A stretch of DNA of 64,000 nt from Mesorhizobium sp. Pch-S (GTDB lineage: Bacteria > Pseudomonadota > Alphaproteobacteria > Rhizobiales > Rhizobiaceae), in NCBI RefSeq assembly GCF_004136315.1, contig NZ_CP029562.1:62001-126000 (forward strand), read 5' to 3'. This document shows, in pieces, positions 1-9,332 of the stretch. Within the stretch, counting starts at the first letter, position 1; each line of letters begins with the position of its first letter. Position numbers and translations under genes: made by a program. The notes below the pieces were generated by a model. It saw nothing but the letters and a program-made list of their open reading frames with translations. It made no database searches and was not told where the DNA came from.

Positions 1-1
1 C

Positions 2-415
2 CGCATGATCGAAGGCAAGCGTGTGGTGCTGGTCGACGATTCGATCGTGCGTGGCACCACGTCGCAGAAGATTGTGCAGATGGTGCGCGATGCCGGCGCC
101 AAGGAAGTGCATATGCGCATCGCTTCGCCGCCGACCCGTGCGTCCTGTTTCTACGGCGTCGATACGCCGGAGAAGTCGAAGCTGCTCGCTTCACGCATGT
201 CGGTGCAGGAAATGGCGGAATTCATCCGTGTCGACACGCTCGGTTTCCTCACCATCGAGGGGCTCTATCGCGCGGTCGGCGAGGCCGGCCGCAATGAAGA
301 GCAGCCGCAGTTCTGCGACGCCTGCTTCACCGGCCAGTATCCGACGCGCCTGCTCGACCATGAAGGCGCCGACAATGTGCGCACGCTGTCGCTGCTGGCG
401 AGCGGCGGTCAGTAA
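2..415 (+). CDS. purF: Amidophosphoribosyltransferase, C-terminal part (5' truncated by window edge)
   Basis: C-terminal 137 or so residues of glutamine PRPP amidotransferase, the first committed enzyme of purine synthesis, which makes 5-phosphoribosylamine from PRPP and glutamine. The PRPP-binding signature VVLVDDSIVRGTT lies at the very start, and the tail with CDACFTGQYP is typical of the family. The N-terminal glutaminase half lies outside the window, so the true start cannot be seen. The reading frame is open from base 2. Identification is by the strong family motif; nothing unusual is visible. Confidence 0.95.
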   Translation, partial: RMIEGKRVVLVDDSIVRGTTSQKIVQMVRDAGAKEVHMRIASPPTRASCFYGVDTPEKSKLLASRMSVQEMAEFIRVDTLGFLTIEGLYRAVGEAGRNEEQPQFCDACFTGQYPTRLLDHEGADNVRTLSLLASGGQ

Positions 416-432
416 GTCGAGTGGCTTTCGCG

Positions 433-855
433 TCAGTTCGTGGAAGCCTCCGATCCCTTCCACAGAGTACCCTGGCGCAATGTCAGCCGCTCACCCGGGC
501 CGTGAACCGCGGCGTAAAGCAGCCCTGCGAAAAAGGTGAAGTGGTCGACAAAGAAGCCGAATTCGGCCTGGTTCGCCTGCCAGTGCGACGGGCCGTGGAA
601 CGAGAGCGCCAGGAAGATCACATAGGCAGCTGCCAGCAAGGCTGCTTCCGAAAAGAAGGCGCCGCTCAGGAAGGCCAGCACCAGCGCGACCTCGAAGATC
701 GCCGCCAGCCAGGCCAGCAGCAGCGGAACCGGGAAACCCGCCGCCGCGATGTAAGCGGCCGTATTGGCCATCCCCGCAAACTTGAACGTTGCGGCCATGG
801 CGAAGACACCGGCAAAAATCAGTCTTGCGGTGAGAATTGCAGCAGTCCGGCCCAT
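433..855 (-). CDS. DoxX family membrane protein
   Basis: Small integral membrane protein of about 140 residues with four hydrophobic segments and the DoxX-like opening RLIFAGVFAMAATFKFAG. DoxX proteins are linked to quinol or thiol redox chemistry in some bacteria, but most members have no proven role. An internal ATG was chosen because it sits 5 bases behind a strong AAAGGAGG ribosome binding site; the longer frame upstream lacks one. It points away from the neighbouring SDR gene, so the two probably share a 185 bp divergent promoter region. Function is unassigned beyond the family. Confidence 0.8.
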   Translation of the reverse strand: MGRTAAILTARLIFAGVFAMAATFKFAGMANTAAYIAAAGFPVPLLLAWLAAIFEVALVLAFLSGAFFSEAALLAAAYVIFLALSFHGPSHWQANQAEFGFFVDHFTFFAGLLYAAVHGPGERLTLRQGTLWKGSEASTN

Positions 856-1040
856 CTTGTCCTCCTTTGCAAGCCGTGTTCGCTTCAAGGACGTCTGGAC
901 GTCGACTTTCCCGACATGCCCCGCGAAAATGCTGCGACCATTCGTCGAACCGGCCGTCGGCCGGGGCCGGCGGGGTTTCGTTTGCGTGGATTTCGTCCTA
1001 TCTGGTCGCGCTGACCGTTCTCGTCATATTGGATGACCGC

Positions 1041-1802
1041 ATGACTGCTACTCCAGACCTCACCGGCCGCCTCGCGGTCGTCACCGGCGCTTCGCGCGGT
1101 ATCGGCTACTTCATCGCGAAGCAGATGGCGGCCGCCGGCGCACATGTCATCGCAGTTGCGCGTACCGTTGGCGGATTGGAGGAACTGGACGACGAGATCA
1201 AGGCGGAGCACGCCAGGACCGGCAAGGGCGAAGCGACGCTGGTGCCGCTCGACCTCACCGACATGGCCGGCATCGACCGGCTGGGCGGCGCGATCCATGA
1301 ACGGTGGGGCAAGCTCGATATCCTGGTCGCCAATGCGGGCGTGCTCGGCGTGATTGCCCCGATCGGCCACGTCGAAGCCAAGACCTTTGAGAAAGTGATC
1401 AACGTCAACGTCACCTCGACGTGGCGATTGATCCGCTCGGTCGACCCCCTGCTCAGGCTTTCCGATGCAGGCCGGGCCATCCTGCTCTCGTCGGGCGCAG
1501 CACACTCGGCACGCGCTTTCTGGGGTCCTTACGCCGCCTCCAAGGCCGCGGTGGAAGCAATGGGGCGCTCCTGGGCGGACGAGACCCGCAATTCGCCGCT
1601 GCGCGTCAACATGGTCGATCCCGGCGCCACCCGTACCGCCATGCGCGCGCAGGCAGTGCCAGGCGAGAATCCGGACACCTTGCCGCACCCTTCCGAAATT
1701 GCAGCGCGCATCGTGCCGCTTGCCGGCCAGTCGGTCACCGAGACCGGCATGATCTTCCAGGCCAAGCCCAATCGCTGGGTCTCGTACCAGATGCCCGCCT
1801 AA
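1041..1802 (+). CDS. Short-chain dehydrogenase/reductase (SDR family)
   Basis: 253-residue classical SDR oxidoreductase. The Rossmann dinucleotide motif TGASRGIG is at residues 15-22, the NAG structural motif follows in LVANAGVLG, and the catalytic Tyr and Lys are in YAASK at about 164-168, preceded by an SS pair for the catalytic Ser. The substrate cannot be read from sequence; the family covers sugars, steroids and acyl chains. The start was placed at the ATG giving MTATPDL just before the Rossmann strand. It stands alone, divergent from the DoxX gene. Confidence 0.88.
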   Translation: MTATPDLTGRLAVVTGASRGIGYFIAKQMAAAGAHVIAVARTVGGLEELDDEIKAEHARTGKGEATLVPLDLTDMAGIDRLGGAIHERWGKLDILVANAGVLGVIAPIGHVEAKTFEKVINVNVTSTWRLIRSVDPLLRLSDAGRAILLSSGAAHSARAFWGPYAASKAAVEAMGRSWADETRNSPLRVNMVDPGATRTAMRAQAVPGENPDTLPHPSEIAARIVPLAGQSVTETGMIFQAKPNRWVSYQMPA

Positions 1803-1894
1803 GTCACGGGATCCGCAACGGGCATGGTTGCAGGATGAATTGCCCTCCCGGTATCGTTGCTCCTGGCAGGGGCATCAAATCGGGAGGAGTTTCC

Positions 1895-2524
1895 ATGCGC
1901 AAACTGCTTTTCTTCTCCGCAACCGTGGCACTGATTCTTGCCGGATCCGCTCACGCCCAGGACAAAACGATGAGCTTCTTCGTCACCAGCGCTGGTTCCG
2001 GCAAGGGCGCGGATCTCGGCGGACTGGCTGGCGCCGATGCCCATTGCGGCAAGCTGGCCGAAGCTGCCGGTGTGACCGGCAAGACCTGGCACGCCTACCT
2101 TTCTAGCAAAGATGCGGACGCACGCGACCGAATCGGCAAGGGCCCATGGTTCAATGCCAAGGGCGAAAAGATAGCGGATGATGTCGCGTCACTGCACAGC
2201 GACAAGAACAACCTCACCAAGCAGACCGCGCTCAACGAAAAAGGTGAAGTGATCAATGGACGCGGCGACAAGCCGAACCGGCACGATATCCTGACCGGCT
2301 CCAACCCGGACGGCACCAGGGCTGCCGACAAGACCTGTGGCGACTGGACGCAGAGCGGTGCCGAAGGCGTCGCGCTGATGGGGCACTCCGATCGCACCGG
2401 GCTGGACGATTCGGCAGCGGCCAAATCCTGGAATTCGTCGCACGGCTCGCGCGGCGGCTGCAGCCAGGACGCGCTGAAAGGCACCGGCGGCGACGGGCTG
2501 TTCTATTGTTTCGCGGCGGAGTGA
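1895..2524 (+). CDS. Secreted lectin-like (endostatin-like fold) protein
   Basis: 209-residue exported protein. The start follows a good GGGAGGAG site by 5 bases and opens with a signal peptide ending near AHAQD. The mature part has four cysteines that could form two disulfides, and the pattern FFVTS..G.GADLGGL.GADAHC followed by KTWHAYLS is familiar from bacterial lectin-like domains related to the collagen NC10/endostatin fold. No catalytic motif is visible. A periplasmic or extracellular binding role is inferred; the ligand is unknown. It is monocistronic. Confidence 0.75.
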   Translation: MRKLLFFSATVALILAGSAHAQDKTMSFFVTSAGSGKGADLGGLAGADAHCGKLAEAAGVTGKTWHAYLSSKDADARDRIGKGPWFNAKGEKIADDVASLHSDKNNLTKQTALNEKGEVINGRGDKPNRHDILTGSNPDGTRAADKTCGDWTQSGAEGVALMGHSDRTGLDDSAAAKSWNSSHGSRGGCSQDALKGTGGDGLFYCFAAE

Positions 2525-2721
2525 GCGAACCCGTGGCAACCGTCTGATCCAAGCCACACTTAAATCCAAGTTCGGTTGCTCTGTTCACTTTTGAAGGCAG
2601 CTGGCTCCGAAGGTTGATTCAGCTTTCGGGGCCATGCGTCATGGGCGCGCTTTCACGCGCGGCCAAGACTTGCTAGGTTCCGTCAACTCATTCATTCCCA
2701 ATCCCAAAGTGAGGACTTTCC

Positions 2722-2973
2722 ATGTCATCGACCGTTGCTCTGGTCTGGTATCTCGTGGTTGCCGGCCCGCAAGGCGGCATGGTCGTGCTGCCCAGCACCT
2801 TCGACAATCGCGAGCAGTGCGCGGGCGCCATCACCGAATTCCAGAAACAGCAGCCCGCACCGACCGGCTGGACGGTCCAGTGCGTGCCGAGCGCCTCGCC
2901 TTACGCCGACATGGGCGATGACGAGCCCGGCGCCGAACAGCAGCAGCAACAGCCGGCGGCACCGGCTCAGTAA
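2722..2973 (+). CDS. Small hypothetical protein with Gln/Pro/Ala-rich tail
   Basis: 83 residues. A short hydrophobic N-terminal stretch (ALVWYLVVAGP) may be an uncleaved signal or membrane anchor. The middle has two cysteines (EQC, VQC) with a possible disulfide, and the C-terminus is a low-complexity run of Gln then Pro/Ala. A GAGGA ribosome binding site lies 6 bases before the ATG, which supports real translation. I do not recognise a family. It is followed by a RIME-like repeat and is probably monocistronic. Confidence 0.6.
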   Translation: MSSTVALVWYLVVAGPQGGMVVLPSTFDNREQCAGAITEFQKQQPAPTGWTVQCVPSASPYADMGDDEPGAEQQQQQPAAPAQ

Positions 2974-2994
2974 GCCCGGCACGTTCAGGCGCCA

Positions 2995-3088
2995 AGCAAT
3001 TCCAGCAAAAGTGTACAACGGTTTTCCGTCGGGAATTGCGTAGGCAAAAGCTGGAGTGTTTCTGCGTTTCCGTGAAAAACGGAAACGT
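2995..3088. repeat. RIME-like palindromic intergenic element, copy 1
   Basis: About 94 bp with two palindromes: a longer one bounded by CAATTCC and GGAATTG with an inner AAAA/TTTTCC arm, and a second hairpin with arms TTTCCGT and ACGGAAA. The same arrangement occurs at 9771, 21336, 28003 and 50865. It resembles the rhizobial intergenic mosaic elements (RIMEs) known from Rhizobiales. It lies between a small hypothetical gene and the frameshifted transporter. Confidence 0.75.
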
Positions 3089-3224
3089 GCCGAAACTGCG
3101 CCAACGCAAGCATTTGTCTGGCTCAGCAGCGCTGAGGCAGCCTCTCGTGTAGCTTGACAGCTACGGAGGGGCCTGGACCAATGACGATCCTGGCTCGGCC
3201 GTGCATTCCGCAACCGAGCCCACA

Positions 3225-4114
3225 ATGACGGACGTCATTCTTTCCGATACGCGTGAAAAGGTGCTGGCAGGCATTCTGCTGACCAGCCTGGCCTATCTGC
3301 TGTTTTCGCTGCAGGACGCCTCGATCAAATTGCTGGTGACGGCTGCCACGGTCTGGCAGATCCTGTTCATTCGCAGCGCCACGATCCTGGTTGGCTGCCT
3401 TGCAACCGGCGGTCGGCGGCTGGTCGTCGATTCGGCACGCTCGCCGATCCTCAAATCCATGCTCCTGCGCAGCTTCCTCATCCTTGCGGCCTGGCTTTGC
3501 TACTACACGGCCGCCAAGACCTGCAGCTCGCCGAGCTCACCACCATCTATTTCGCCGCACCGATCATCGTGACGGCGCTGTCGATCGTGATCCTGAAGGA
3601 GCAAGTCCCGCTGCTGCGCTGGGTGGCCGTCCTGATGGGCTTCGGCGGCGTCTTCGTCGCCTGTGACCCGGCCAGCCTCGGCTTTTCACTGCCTGTTCTG
3701 CTGGTATTGGCCGCGGCCGGCTTCTGGGGGCTCTCCATCGTGTTGCTGAGCAAGGTCGCCACACAGGAGCGCACCACAGTGCAGCTCGTGCTCAACAATG
3801 CATTCTTTCTGGTGATCGCCGGAGTTCCACTGCTGTGGACCTGGCAGACACCGAGCTGGCAGGAGCTTCTCCTGATGATCGCCGTCGGTGTTCTCGGCGG
3901 CCTCGGCCAGTATTTCCTGTTCGAGGGCATGAAGCGGGCACCGATCTCCATCATCGCTCCGTTCGAATACACAGCCCTGCTCTGGGCCTTCGCGCTTGGT
4001 TTCCTGATCTGGGGCGACGTGCCGCGCGACGCCGTGTTTGTCGGCGCGGCCATCATCGTGCTTGCCGGTCTTGTCGTCGTCGCCAGCGAACGTTTCCGCA
4101 AGCCTGCAGCCTGA
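3225..4114 (+). pseudogene. EamA/DMT family transporter, interrupted by a frameshift
   Basis: Two overlapping reading frames together give one normal EamA drug/metabolite transporter of roughly 296 residues with about ten membrane helices. The first frame (from ATG 3225, MTDVILSD) runs to CYYTAAKT; the second resumes at LQLAELTTIYFAAP. Restoring one C in the run at 3520-3521 joins them exactly in a conserved helix, so a single base deletion explains the break. It is either a recent pseudogene or a sequencing error. The next gene is a second, intact EamA transporter, so a functional paralogue is present. Confidence 0.8.
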
Positions 4115-4180
4115 AGGACCGGTTTCCTGCCAGAAGGCTGTCAGTAGCCCGCAGCTAGTATGATCGGCACGGAGGGGCTG

Positions 4181-5089
4181 ATGGCACAGGCGAATGAGGC
4201 TGAAAGGAACCGCGCACTCGGCATCCTGCTGGTGGCAGCATCGGCAATCGTCTTCGGCCTCAGCGGTGTGCTGACCAAATCGATCACTGCCGACGCGCTG
4301 ACGGTTACGTGCTGGCGCGGATTTGTCGGCTTCCTGTTGATCGGAGTCTATGTGCGCTGGCGACCCGGGCAGACCGGGAAGCGGCCTGACATGCGGCTCG
4401 GCTGGCGTGGATGGCTCCTGGCCGTCGAAGGGGCCGCTGCCAGCATCGCTTTTATCGCGGCCTTCAAGTTCACCTATGTCGCCAATGTCGCGGTCATCTA
4501 TGCAACGGCGCCATTCGTAACCGCCCTGCTCGCCTGGATACTGGTACGCGAACCTTTCCGGCTGCCAACCATGGCAGCGGCCATACTGTCGCTGTGCGGC
4601 GTCGCCGTCATGGTGCATTCCGGCCTCGGTACCGGCAATCTATTCGGCGACGGGCTGGCACTGCTGATGACCATCGGCAGTTCGCTCTACATGATCATGG
4701 TCCGTGGCTTTCGCGACACTCCCGTGGTCTGGGCCGGTGCGGTTTCCTCGTTGCTACTGTTCCTGTTCGGCTGGTTCGTCACGGATCCGTTGGCCATCAG
4801 CCGCCAGGATATCCTCCTGCTTGCGGTTTTCGGCACCTCCTTCGCGGTCGCCTCGGTGCTGTGGACCGAAGGCAGCAGACTGATCCCCGCCCCGGAGGCA
4901 GCGCTGCTCGGTGCCGCCGAGATTCCTGCCGCCGCGTTGTTCGCCTGGCTTTTCCTGTCCGAGTTCCCTCCCTATGCCAGTCTGGCAGGCGGAGCCGTTG
5001 TCCTCTGCGCGGTCCTCGCACACGGTTGGCATGACTGGAGTTCCGCGCAACGCCTGATGCAACTTTCCACAGGCAAGGCTGTAAAATAA
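4181..5089 (+). CDS. EamA/DMT family transporter
   Basis: Integral inner-membrane protein of about 302 residues with around ten hydrophobic helices in two EamA repeats, for example VYATAPFVTALLAWILVREP closing the first repeat. Members export or import small metabolites, and the substrate cannot be inferred. The start at 4181 was preferred to an in-frame ATG at 4160 because GGAGGGG precedes it by a few bases. It lies 66 bp after the frameshifted EamA gene, and the pair looks like adjacent diverged paralogues. A strong hairpin terminator follows at 5181. Confidence 0.85.
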   Translation: MAQANEAERNRALGILLVAASAIVFGLSGVLTKSITADALTVTCWRGFVGFLLIGVYVRWRPGQTGKRPDMRLGWRGWLLAVEGAAASIAFIAAFKFTYVANVAVIYATAPFVTALLAWILVREPFRLPTMAAAILSLCGVAVMVHSGLGTGNLFGDGLALLMTIGSSLYMIMVRGFRDTPVVWAGAVSSLLLFLFGWFVTDPLAISRQDILLLAVFGTSFAVASVLWTEGSRLIPAPEAALLGAAEIPAAALFAWLFLSEFPPYASLAGGAVVLCAVLAHGWHDWSSAQRLMQLSTGKAVK

Positions 5090-5112
5090 TTGCGCTGTCA
5101 TGGAACCATCAC

Positions 5113-5148
5113 AGAGCCCGCGCATTATTTTGGTGCGGGCCATGCTCT
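5113..5148. repeat. Short palindromic element with AGAGC/GCTCT ends
   Basis: A 36 bp segment bounded by AGAGC and GCTCT, with an inner hairpin GCCCGC / GCGGGC. The same terminal pentamers bound the longer element at 43416 and recur in the RIME-like copies, so it may be a remnant of that repeat class. Confidence 0.45.
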
Positions 5149-5180
5149 AGTCCCCCCAACCCCTCGGCCCGCCCCCCTCC

Positions 5181-5208
5181 AGCCGACCTCATGGTCGGCT
5201 TTTTCTTT
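5181..5208 (+). terminator. Rho-independent terminator after the EamA gene
   Basis: Perfect 8 bp stem AGCCGACC / GGTCGGCT with a 4-base loop followed directly by TTTTCTTT. A weaker stem with nearly the same sequence, CGACC / GGTCG followed by GTTTT, lies at 5218-5236, so this looks like a duplicated terminator. It would end transcription from the EamA transporter. Confidence 0.8.
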
Positions 5209-5376
5209 GCACCCAGTCGACCTGACGGTCGGTTTTCCCCATACGTGCGCTCTCCCGTTTCGCATTGACCTTGATGTCACTTTCGATAGGGTCTGCGCGG
5301 TGCGGCCGGTGATCGGAGCGCACGAAGCGTCCGCAGGGACGCGCGACACCCTGAACTGCATTGGGAGTGACGCGGT

Positions 5377-7596
5377 ATGATTCTCGGCGTTGGCCTGTTT
5401 GCCGCTGTCGCGATTGCCTGGCTGCTGATTGCGGCGATCGAGAAAGTGCGCCTCGGCCTCAGCTTCGCCCAGGCATTCCTGTACACGCCGTTCAAACTTG
5501 CCTACCGGATCACCGATCACAATCTCAGGACCATCCGCGACGCCAACGCGCCAGTGATCTATGCGATCGTTCACCAGTCGAAACTCGATCCGGCGCTGAT
5601 GCTGTCGCTGTTGCCGGAGAACACGCTCCATATCCTCGACGAGGCCTCCGCACGATCCTTCTGGCTGGAACCCTGGCGCGAGCTCGCCCGCACCATCGCC
5701 TTCAACGCCGAACATGTTTTCGTCAGCCGGCGTCTGGTGCGCGTCCTGAAAGGGCGAGGTCGCCTCGCGGTCTATTTCCCGGATGCCGTCGAGCCGGACG
5801 TGAAATCGTTCCGGCTCTACCGCGCGGTGTCGCGCATCGCCTTGCAGGCGGATGCCCGTATCGTGCCGATCTTCGTCGGTGGCGCCCGCTGGCTTCCCAG
5901 CTCGCTGACCCCCGCAGAGCTGGCCCCTCGCAGGCTGTTCCCCAGACTCGTGGTCAGCGTGCTGCCCCCGATGACACTTGAGCAACTGGCTGCGCGAGAT
6001 GGCGAACCGGCGCGAAATCGCGGCAATGCGCTGTTCGACTATGTTGCGGAAGCACGCTTCGGCGCCACCGATCTCAGCCGCGGCCTGTTCCAGTCGATCC
6101 GCGATGCTTCCGATCGTTTCGGCGCTTCCCATCCCGTCATTGAAGACGTGGTGAGCGGAACGCTCAGCTACAGAACACTTTTTGCCGGCGCCCGCGTCTT
6201 CGGTCAGCGCGTCGAAGCACGCACGGCCCCCGGCGAGGCCGTCGGCGTGCTTCTGCCCAATACCAACGCCATGGTGATCTCATTGCTTGGAATGTGGTCA
6301 TCCGGCCGGGTCGCAGCGATGATCAACTACACGGCAGGCCCGGCCAATGTGACTTCCGCCGTGCGCACGGCGGTGATCCGCACCGTCGTCTCCTCGCGCG
6401 CCTTCATCGAAAAGGCGTCGCTTGCCGATGTCGTCACCGCTGCCGAAGAAGGTGGCGCGAAGTTCCTTTGGCTCGAGGACATTCGCGAGACCACGTCCGG
6501 CCTCGAAAAGCTTGCCGCGGCAGCCTGCTGGCGCTGGCCGCTGCAGCCGCAGGACGCACAGAAGCCGGCAGTGATCCTGTTCACGTCAGGCTCGGAGGGC
6601 CACCCGAAAGCCGTCGTGCTCTCGAATAGAAACCTTGTGGCCAATGCCATGCAGGCCGAGGCACGGCTCACGATTTCGCCCAGGGATATCCTGTTCAATG
6701 TGCTGCCTGCCTTTCATTCATTCGGCCTGACCTGCGGCACCATCCTGCCGCTTGTGAGCGGGATGCGGGCGTTTCTCTATCCCTCCCCTCTCCACTACAA
6801 GATCATTCCCGAGATTGCGGGCAAAAAGCACCCTACCGTGATGATCGGTACCGATACCTTCCTGGCAAACTATGCGCGCCACGCGGGCGATGGTGATTTC
6901 GCCAGCCTGCGGTTCATCGTGGCAGGTGCCGAACCGGTGAAGGCAGAGACACGCCGTATCTACCGTGACCGGTTTCAGGCCGAGATCGTCGAGGGTTTCG
7001 GCCTGACGGAGGCCGCCCCGGTCGTCGCCGTCAACACCGCGATCCACAGCCGCGAAGGTACCGTCGGCAGGCTGCTGCCAGCCATCCGCATGCGGCTCGA
7101 TGCCGTCGAAGGCATCAAGGATGGCGGCAGGCTATGGCTCGCCGGACCGAACATGATGATGGGCTACATGACCGCAGACCGGCCAGGAGAGCTGCAGCAG
7201 CTGGAGAACTGGCACGATACCGGCGACATCGTTTCAGCCGATCGGGATGGTTTCATCACCATCCGCGGCCGAGCCAAGCGTTTTGCCAAGATTGCCGGCG
7301 AGATGGTTTCCCTGGGTGCAGTCGAAATGATGGTGCGGTCGCTTTGGCCGGAAGACAATCACGCCGCTGTCGCGGTGCCCGACAAACGACGGGGCGAACG
7401 CATCGTGCTGGTGACCACTGCCGACGATGCCGACCCTGAAGATCTGCGCAAGTTCAGCAAGCAGCATGGCGCGGCCGAACTGATGGTGCCGCACGATATC
7501 GTCAAGGTCGACACACTCCCGGTTCTGGGATCCGGCAAAACCGACTATGTCGCCACGAAAAAGCTGGCGATGGAGCAGCTCGGGCTAACCGTCTGA
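5377..7596 (+). CDS. Fused acyltransferase (PlsC-like) and acyl-CoA/ACP synthetase, Aas-like
   Basis: 739 residues in two parts. The first 200 or so form a PlsC-type glycerophospholipid acyltransferase with the HX4D motif HQSKLD at about residues 66-71. The rest is an AMP-binding acyl-activating enzyme, with the P-loop-like FTSGSEGHPKAV near residue 400 and GFGLTEAAPV further on. This layout matches Aas of Escherichia coli, which reacylates lysophospholipids, but without the transporter (LplT) part. It lies next to the convergent psd-pssA phospholipid genes, which fits membrane lipid remodelling. The exact acyl donor is inferred. Confidence 0.85.
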   Translation: MILGVGLFAAVAIAWLLIAAIEKVRLGLSFAQAFLYTPFKLAYRITDHNLRTIRDANAPVIYAIVHQSKLDPALMLSLLPENTLHILDEASARSFWLEPWRELARTIAFNAEHVFVSRRLVRVLKGRGRLAVYFPDAVEPDVKSFRLYRAVSRIALQADARIVPIFVGGARWLPSSLTPAELAPRRLFPRLVVSVLPPMTLEQLAARDGEPARNRGNALFDYVAEARFGATDLSRGLFQSIRDASDRFGASHPVIEDVVSGTLSYRTLFAGARVFGQRVEARTAPGEAVGVLLPNTNAMVISLLGMWSSGRVAAMINYTAGPANVTSAVRTAVIRTVVSSRAFIEKASLADVVTAAEEGGAKFLWLEDIRETTSGLEKLAAAACWRWPLQPQDAQKPAVILFTSGSEGHPKAVVLSNRNLVANAMQAEARLTISPRDILFNVLPAFHSFGLTCGTILPLVSGMRAFLYPSPLHYKIIPEIAGKKHPTVMIGTDTFLANYARHAGDGDFASLRFIVAGAEPVKAETRRIYRDRFQAEIVEGFGLTEAAPVVAVNTAIHSREGTVGRLLPAIRMRLDAVEGIKDGGRLWLAGPNMMMGYMTADRPGELQQLENWHDTGDIVSADRDGFITIRGRAKRFAKIAGEMVSLGAVEMMVRSLWPEDNHAAVAVPDKRRGERIVLVTTADDADPEDLRKFSKQHGAAELMVPHDIVKVDTLPVLGSGKTDYVATKKLAMEQLGLTV

Positions 7597-7633
7597 CGCT
7601 CCGGAAAATTTACTCGGACGCGGGAAACGCCAC

Positions 7634-8467
7634 TCAGCTTTCGCTTTCGATCCCCTTGTGGTCGACGTCCGGCGGCAGGATCGCCTCGCCTTCCTTCTTG
7701 GCGCGACGCGAATAGGCCCGCACGCTGAAGGGCAGGAAGATCAGATAGGCTGCCACCGATGCCGTGAGCGTATGCCAAGGGTAGCTGACCAGGAGCAGCA
7801 CATAGAGCACGACCGCAAGGATCACCGGCAGCACGCGGTCTCCGGGAATTTTGAGGCTCTTGCCGGAGTAGACCGGCAACCGGCTGACCAGCAGGAAAGC
7901 AATCAGCACGGTGAAGGCGACCCCAGCGAATGCGATCGGCCGTGTCGGCTGCATGCCGAGGAAAGCCAGATAGAGCGGCAGCAGGACAAGGACGGCGCCC
8001 GCAGGAGCAGGCACGCCAACGAAATAGTCGGCCTGCCAGGCCGGCCGATCCGTTTGCTCGTCGAGCACGTTGAAGCGCGCCAGGCGCATACCGCAGGCGA
8101 TGGCGAACAGCAAAGCGGCGATCCAGCCGGGCGATCCAGCCCTGTCAAGCAGATAGGCGTAGAGGACCAGTGCAGGTGCGACACCGAAATTGACGATGTC
8201 GGCCAGCGAATCCATCTGTGCGCCGAACTTGGATGTTGCCTTGAGCAGCCGCGCCAGACGTCCATCGATGCCGTCGAGGAATGCCGCAAGCAGCACCATC
8301 ACCACCGCCGTCTCGAAACGGTTTTCGAAAGCGAAGCGAATACCGGAGAGGCCGGCGCAGATCGCCAGGACGGTCACCAGGTTCGGAAGAACCATGCGCA
8401 GCGGGATCTCGGTGATGCGCGGTCCGCCGTGACCATGCGGCTCGAATTTCTTGAAAGGAGCGCCCAT
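7634..8467 (-). CDS. pssA: CDP-diacylglycerol-serine O-phosphatidyltransferase
   Basis: 277-residue membrane enzyme that makes phosphatidylserine from CDP-diacylglycerol and serine. The CDP-alcohol phosphatidyltransferase signature DG-x2-AR-x8-G-x3-D-x3-D is complete in DGRLARLLKATSKFGAQMD plus the following SLAD. About eight hydrophobic helices follow the usual type II layout. The start at MGAPFKKF lies 10 bases after the end of psd, so the two genes form an operon in which the product of this enzyme is the substrate of the other. Confidence 0.93.
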   Translation of the reverse strand: MGAPFKKFEPHGHGGPRITEIPLRMVLPNLVTVLAICAGLSGIRFAFENRFETAVVMVLLAAFLDGIDGRLARLLKATSKFGAQMDSLADIVNFGVAPALVLYAYLLDRAGSPGWIAALLFAIACGMRLARFNVLDEQTDRPAWQADYFVGVPAPAGAVLVLLPLYLAFLGMQPTRPIAFAGVAFTVLIAFLLVSRLPVYSGKSLKIPGDRVLPVILAVVLYVLLLVSYPWHTLTASVAAYLIFLPFSVRAYSRRAKKEGEAILPPDVDHKGIESES

Positions 8468-8477
8468 CGCGCCGTCC

Positions 8478-9176
8478 TTACGAGATGCGCACAAGTGGCG
8501 CCGCCTGCGCGCCACCGAACTCGGCAATGATGGTTTCGCCGGCAACCGCCGTCTGGCCAACGGCGACGCGCGGAGCGGCATTGGCAGGCAGGAAGACATC
8601 GACACGTGAGCCGAAACGGATCAGCCCGAAACGCTCGCCAACCGCCAGTGTGCCGCCGGCGTCAGCCCAGCAGACGATACGCCGCGCGACAAGGCCGGCG
8701 ATCTGCACCGCTGCGACCGTGCCGTTCGGGCTTTCGATGACGAGGCCGTTGCGCTCGTTTTCCTGGCTCGCCTTGTCGAGTTCGGCATTGAGAAACTTTC
8801 CCGGCCGATGCTCGATACGTGTGATGCGGCCGCGCACGGGAGAGCGATTCACGTGGCAGGAGAACACGTCCATGAACACCGAGATGCGTGTCATCTCGGT
8901 TGTGCCGAGACCAAGCTCACGCGGCGGCACCGCTGGGCCTACCGCCGAGACGACGCCATCGGCAGGGCTGACGACCAGGCGATCATCAACAGGCGTCACA
9001 CGCTCCGGATCCCGGAAGAAATAGGCGCACCAGGCGGTGAGGATCAGGCCGATCCAGAACAGTGTCGACGAAAAATAGCCGAGCAGCAGCGTCGCCGCGG
9101 CAAAGCCCGCGATGAACGGATAGCCTTCGCGGTGGATCGGAACGAACGCGTTCTTGACCGTGTCGACAAGATTCAT
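8478..9176 (-). CDS. psd: Phosphatidylserine decarboxylase
   Basis: 232-residue proenzyme of the short Psd class that turns phosphatidylserine into phosphatidylethanolamine. The self-cleavage site that makes the pyruvoyl group is G189-S190 in IRFGSRVD, and the SPADG motif is at about residues 70-74. One or two N-terminal hydrophobic segments anchor it to the inner membrane. The start at [11 protein letters not shown] is typical of the family; a longer frame upstream has no homology-like sequence. First gene of the psd-pssA operon. Confidence 0.94.
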   Translation of the reverse strand: MNLVDTVKNAFVPIHREGYPFIAGFAAATLLLGYFSSTLFWIGLILTAWCAYFFRDPERVTPVDDRLVVSPADGVVSAVGPAVPPRELGLGTTEMTRISVFMDVFSCHVNRSPVRGRITRIEHRPGKFLNAELDKASQENERNGLVIESPNGTVAAVQIAGLVARRIVCWADAGGTLAVGERFGLIRFGSRVDVFLPANAAPRVAVGQTAVAGETIIAEFGGAQAAPLVRIS

Positions 9177-9332
9177 CGGGCTGGGGGCGGCTCCGTTTCG
9201 GATGCGCCTCTCTACCGGAAAGCGCCCGCCATCGCAACGCGCCAAAGCCGCGCGGGCGGCAGCCAACGCATAGACGCAGCCGCGGACGCTCCGATGTCCG
9301 GCGACTCATCTGGCTAAGGGATTGAGATCCCT

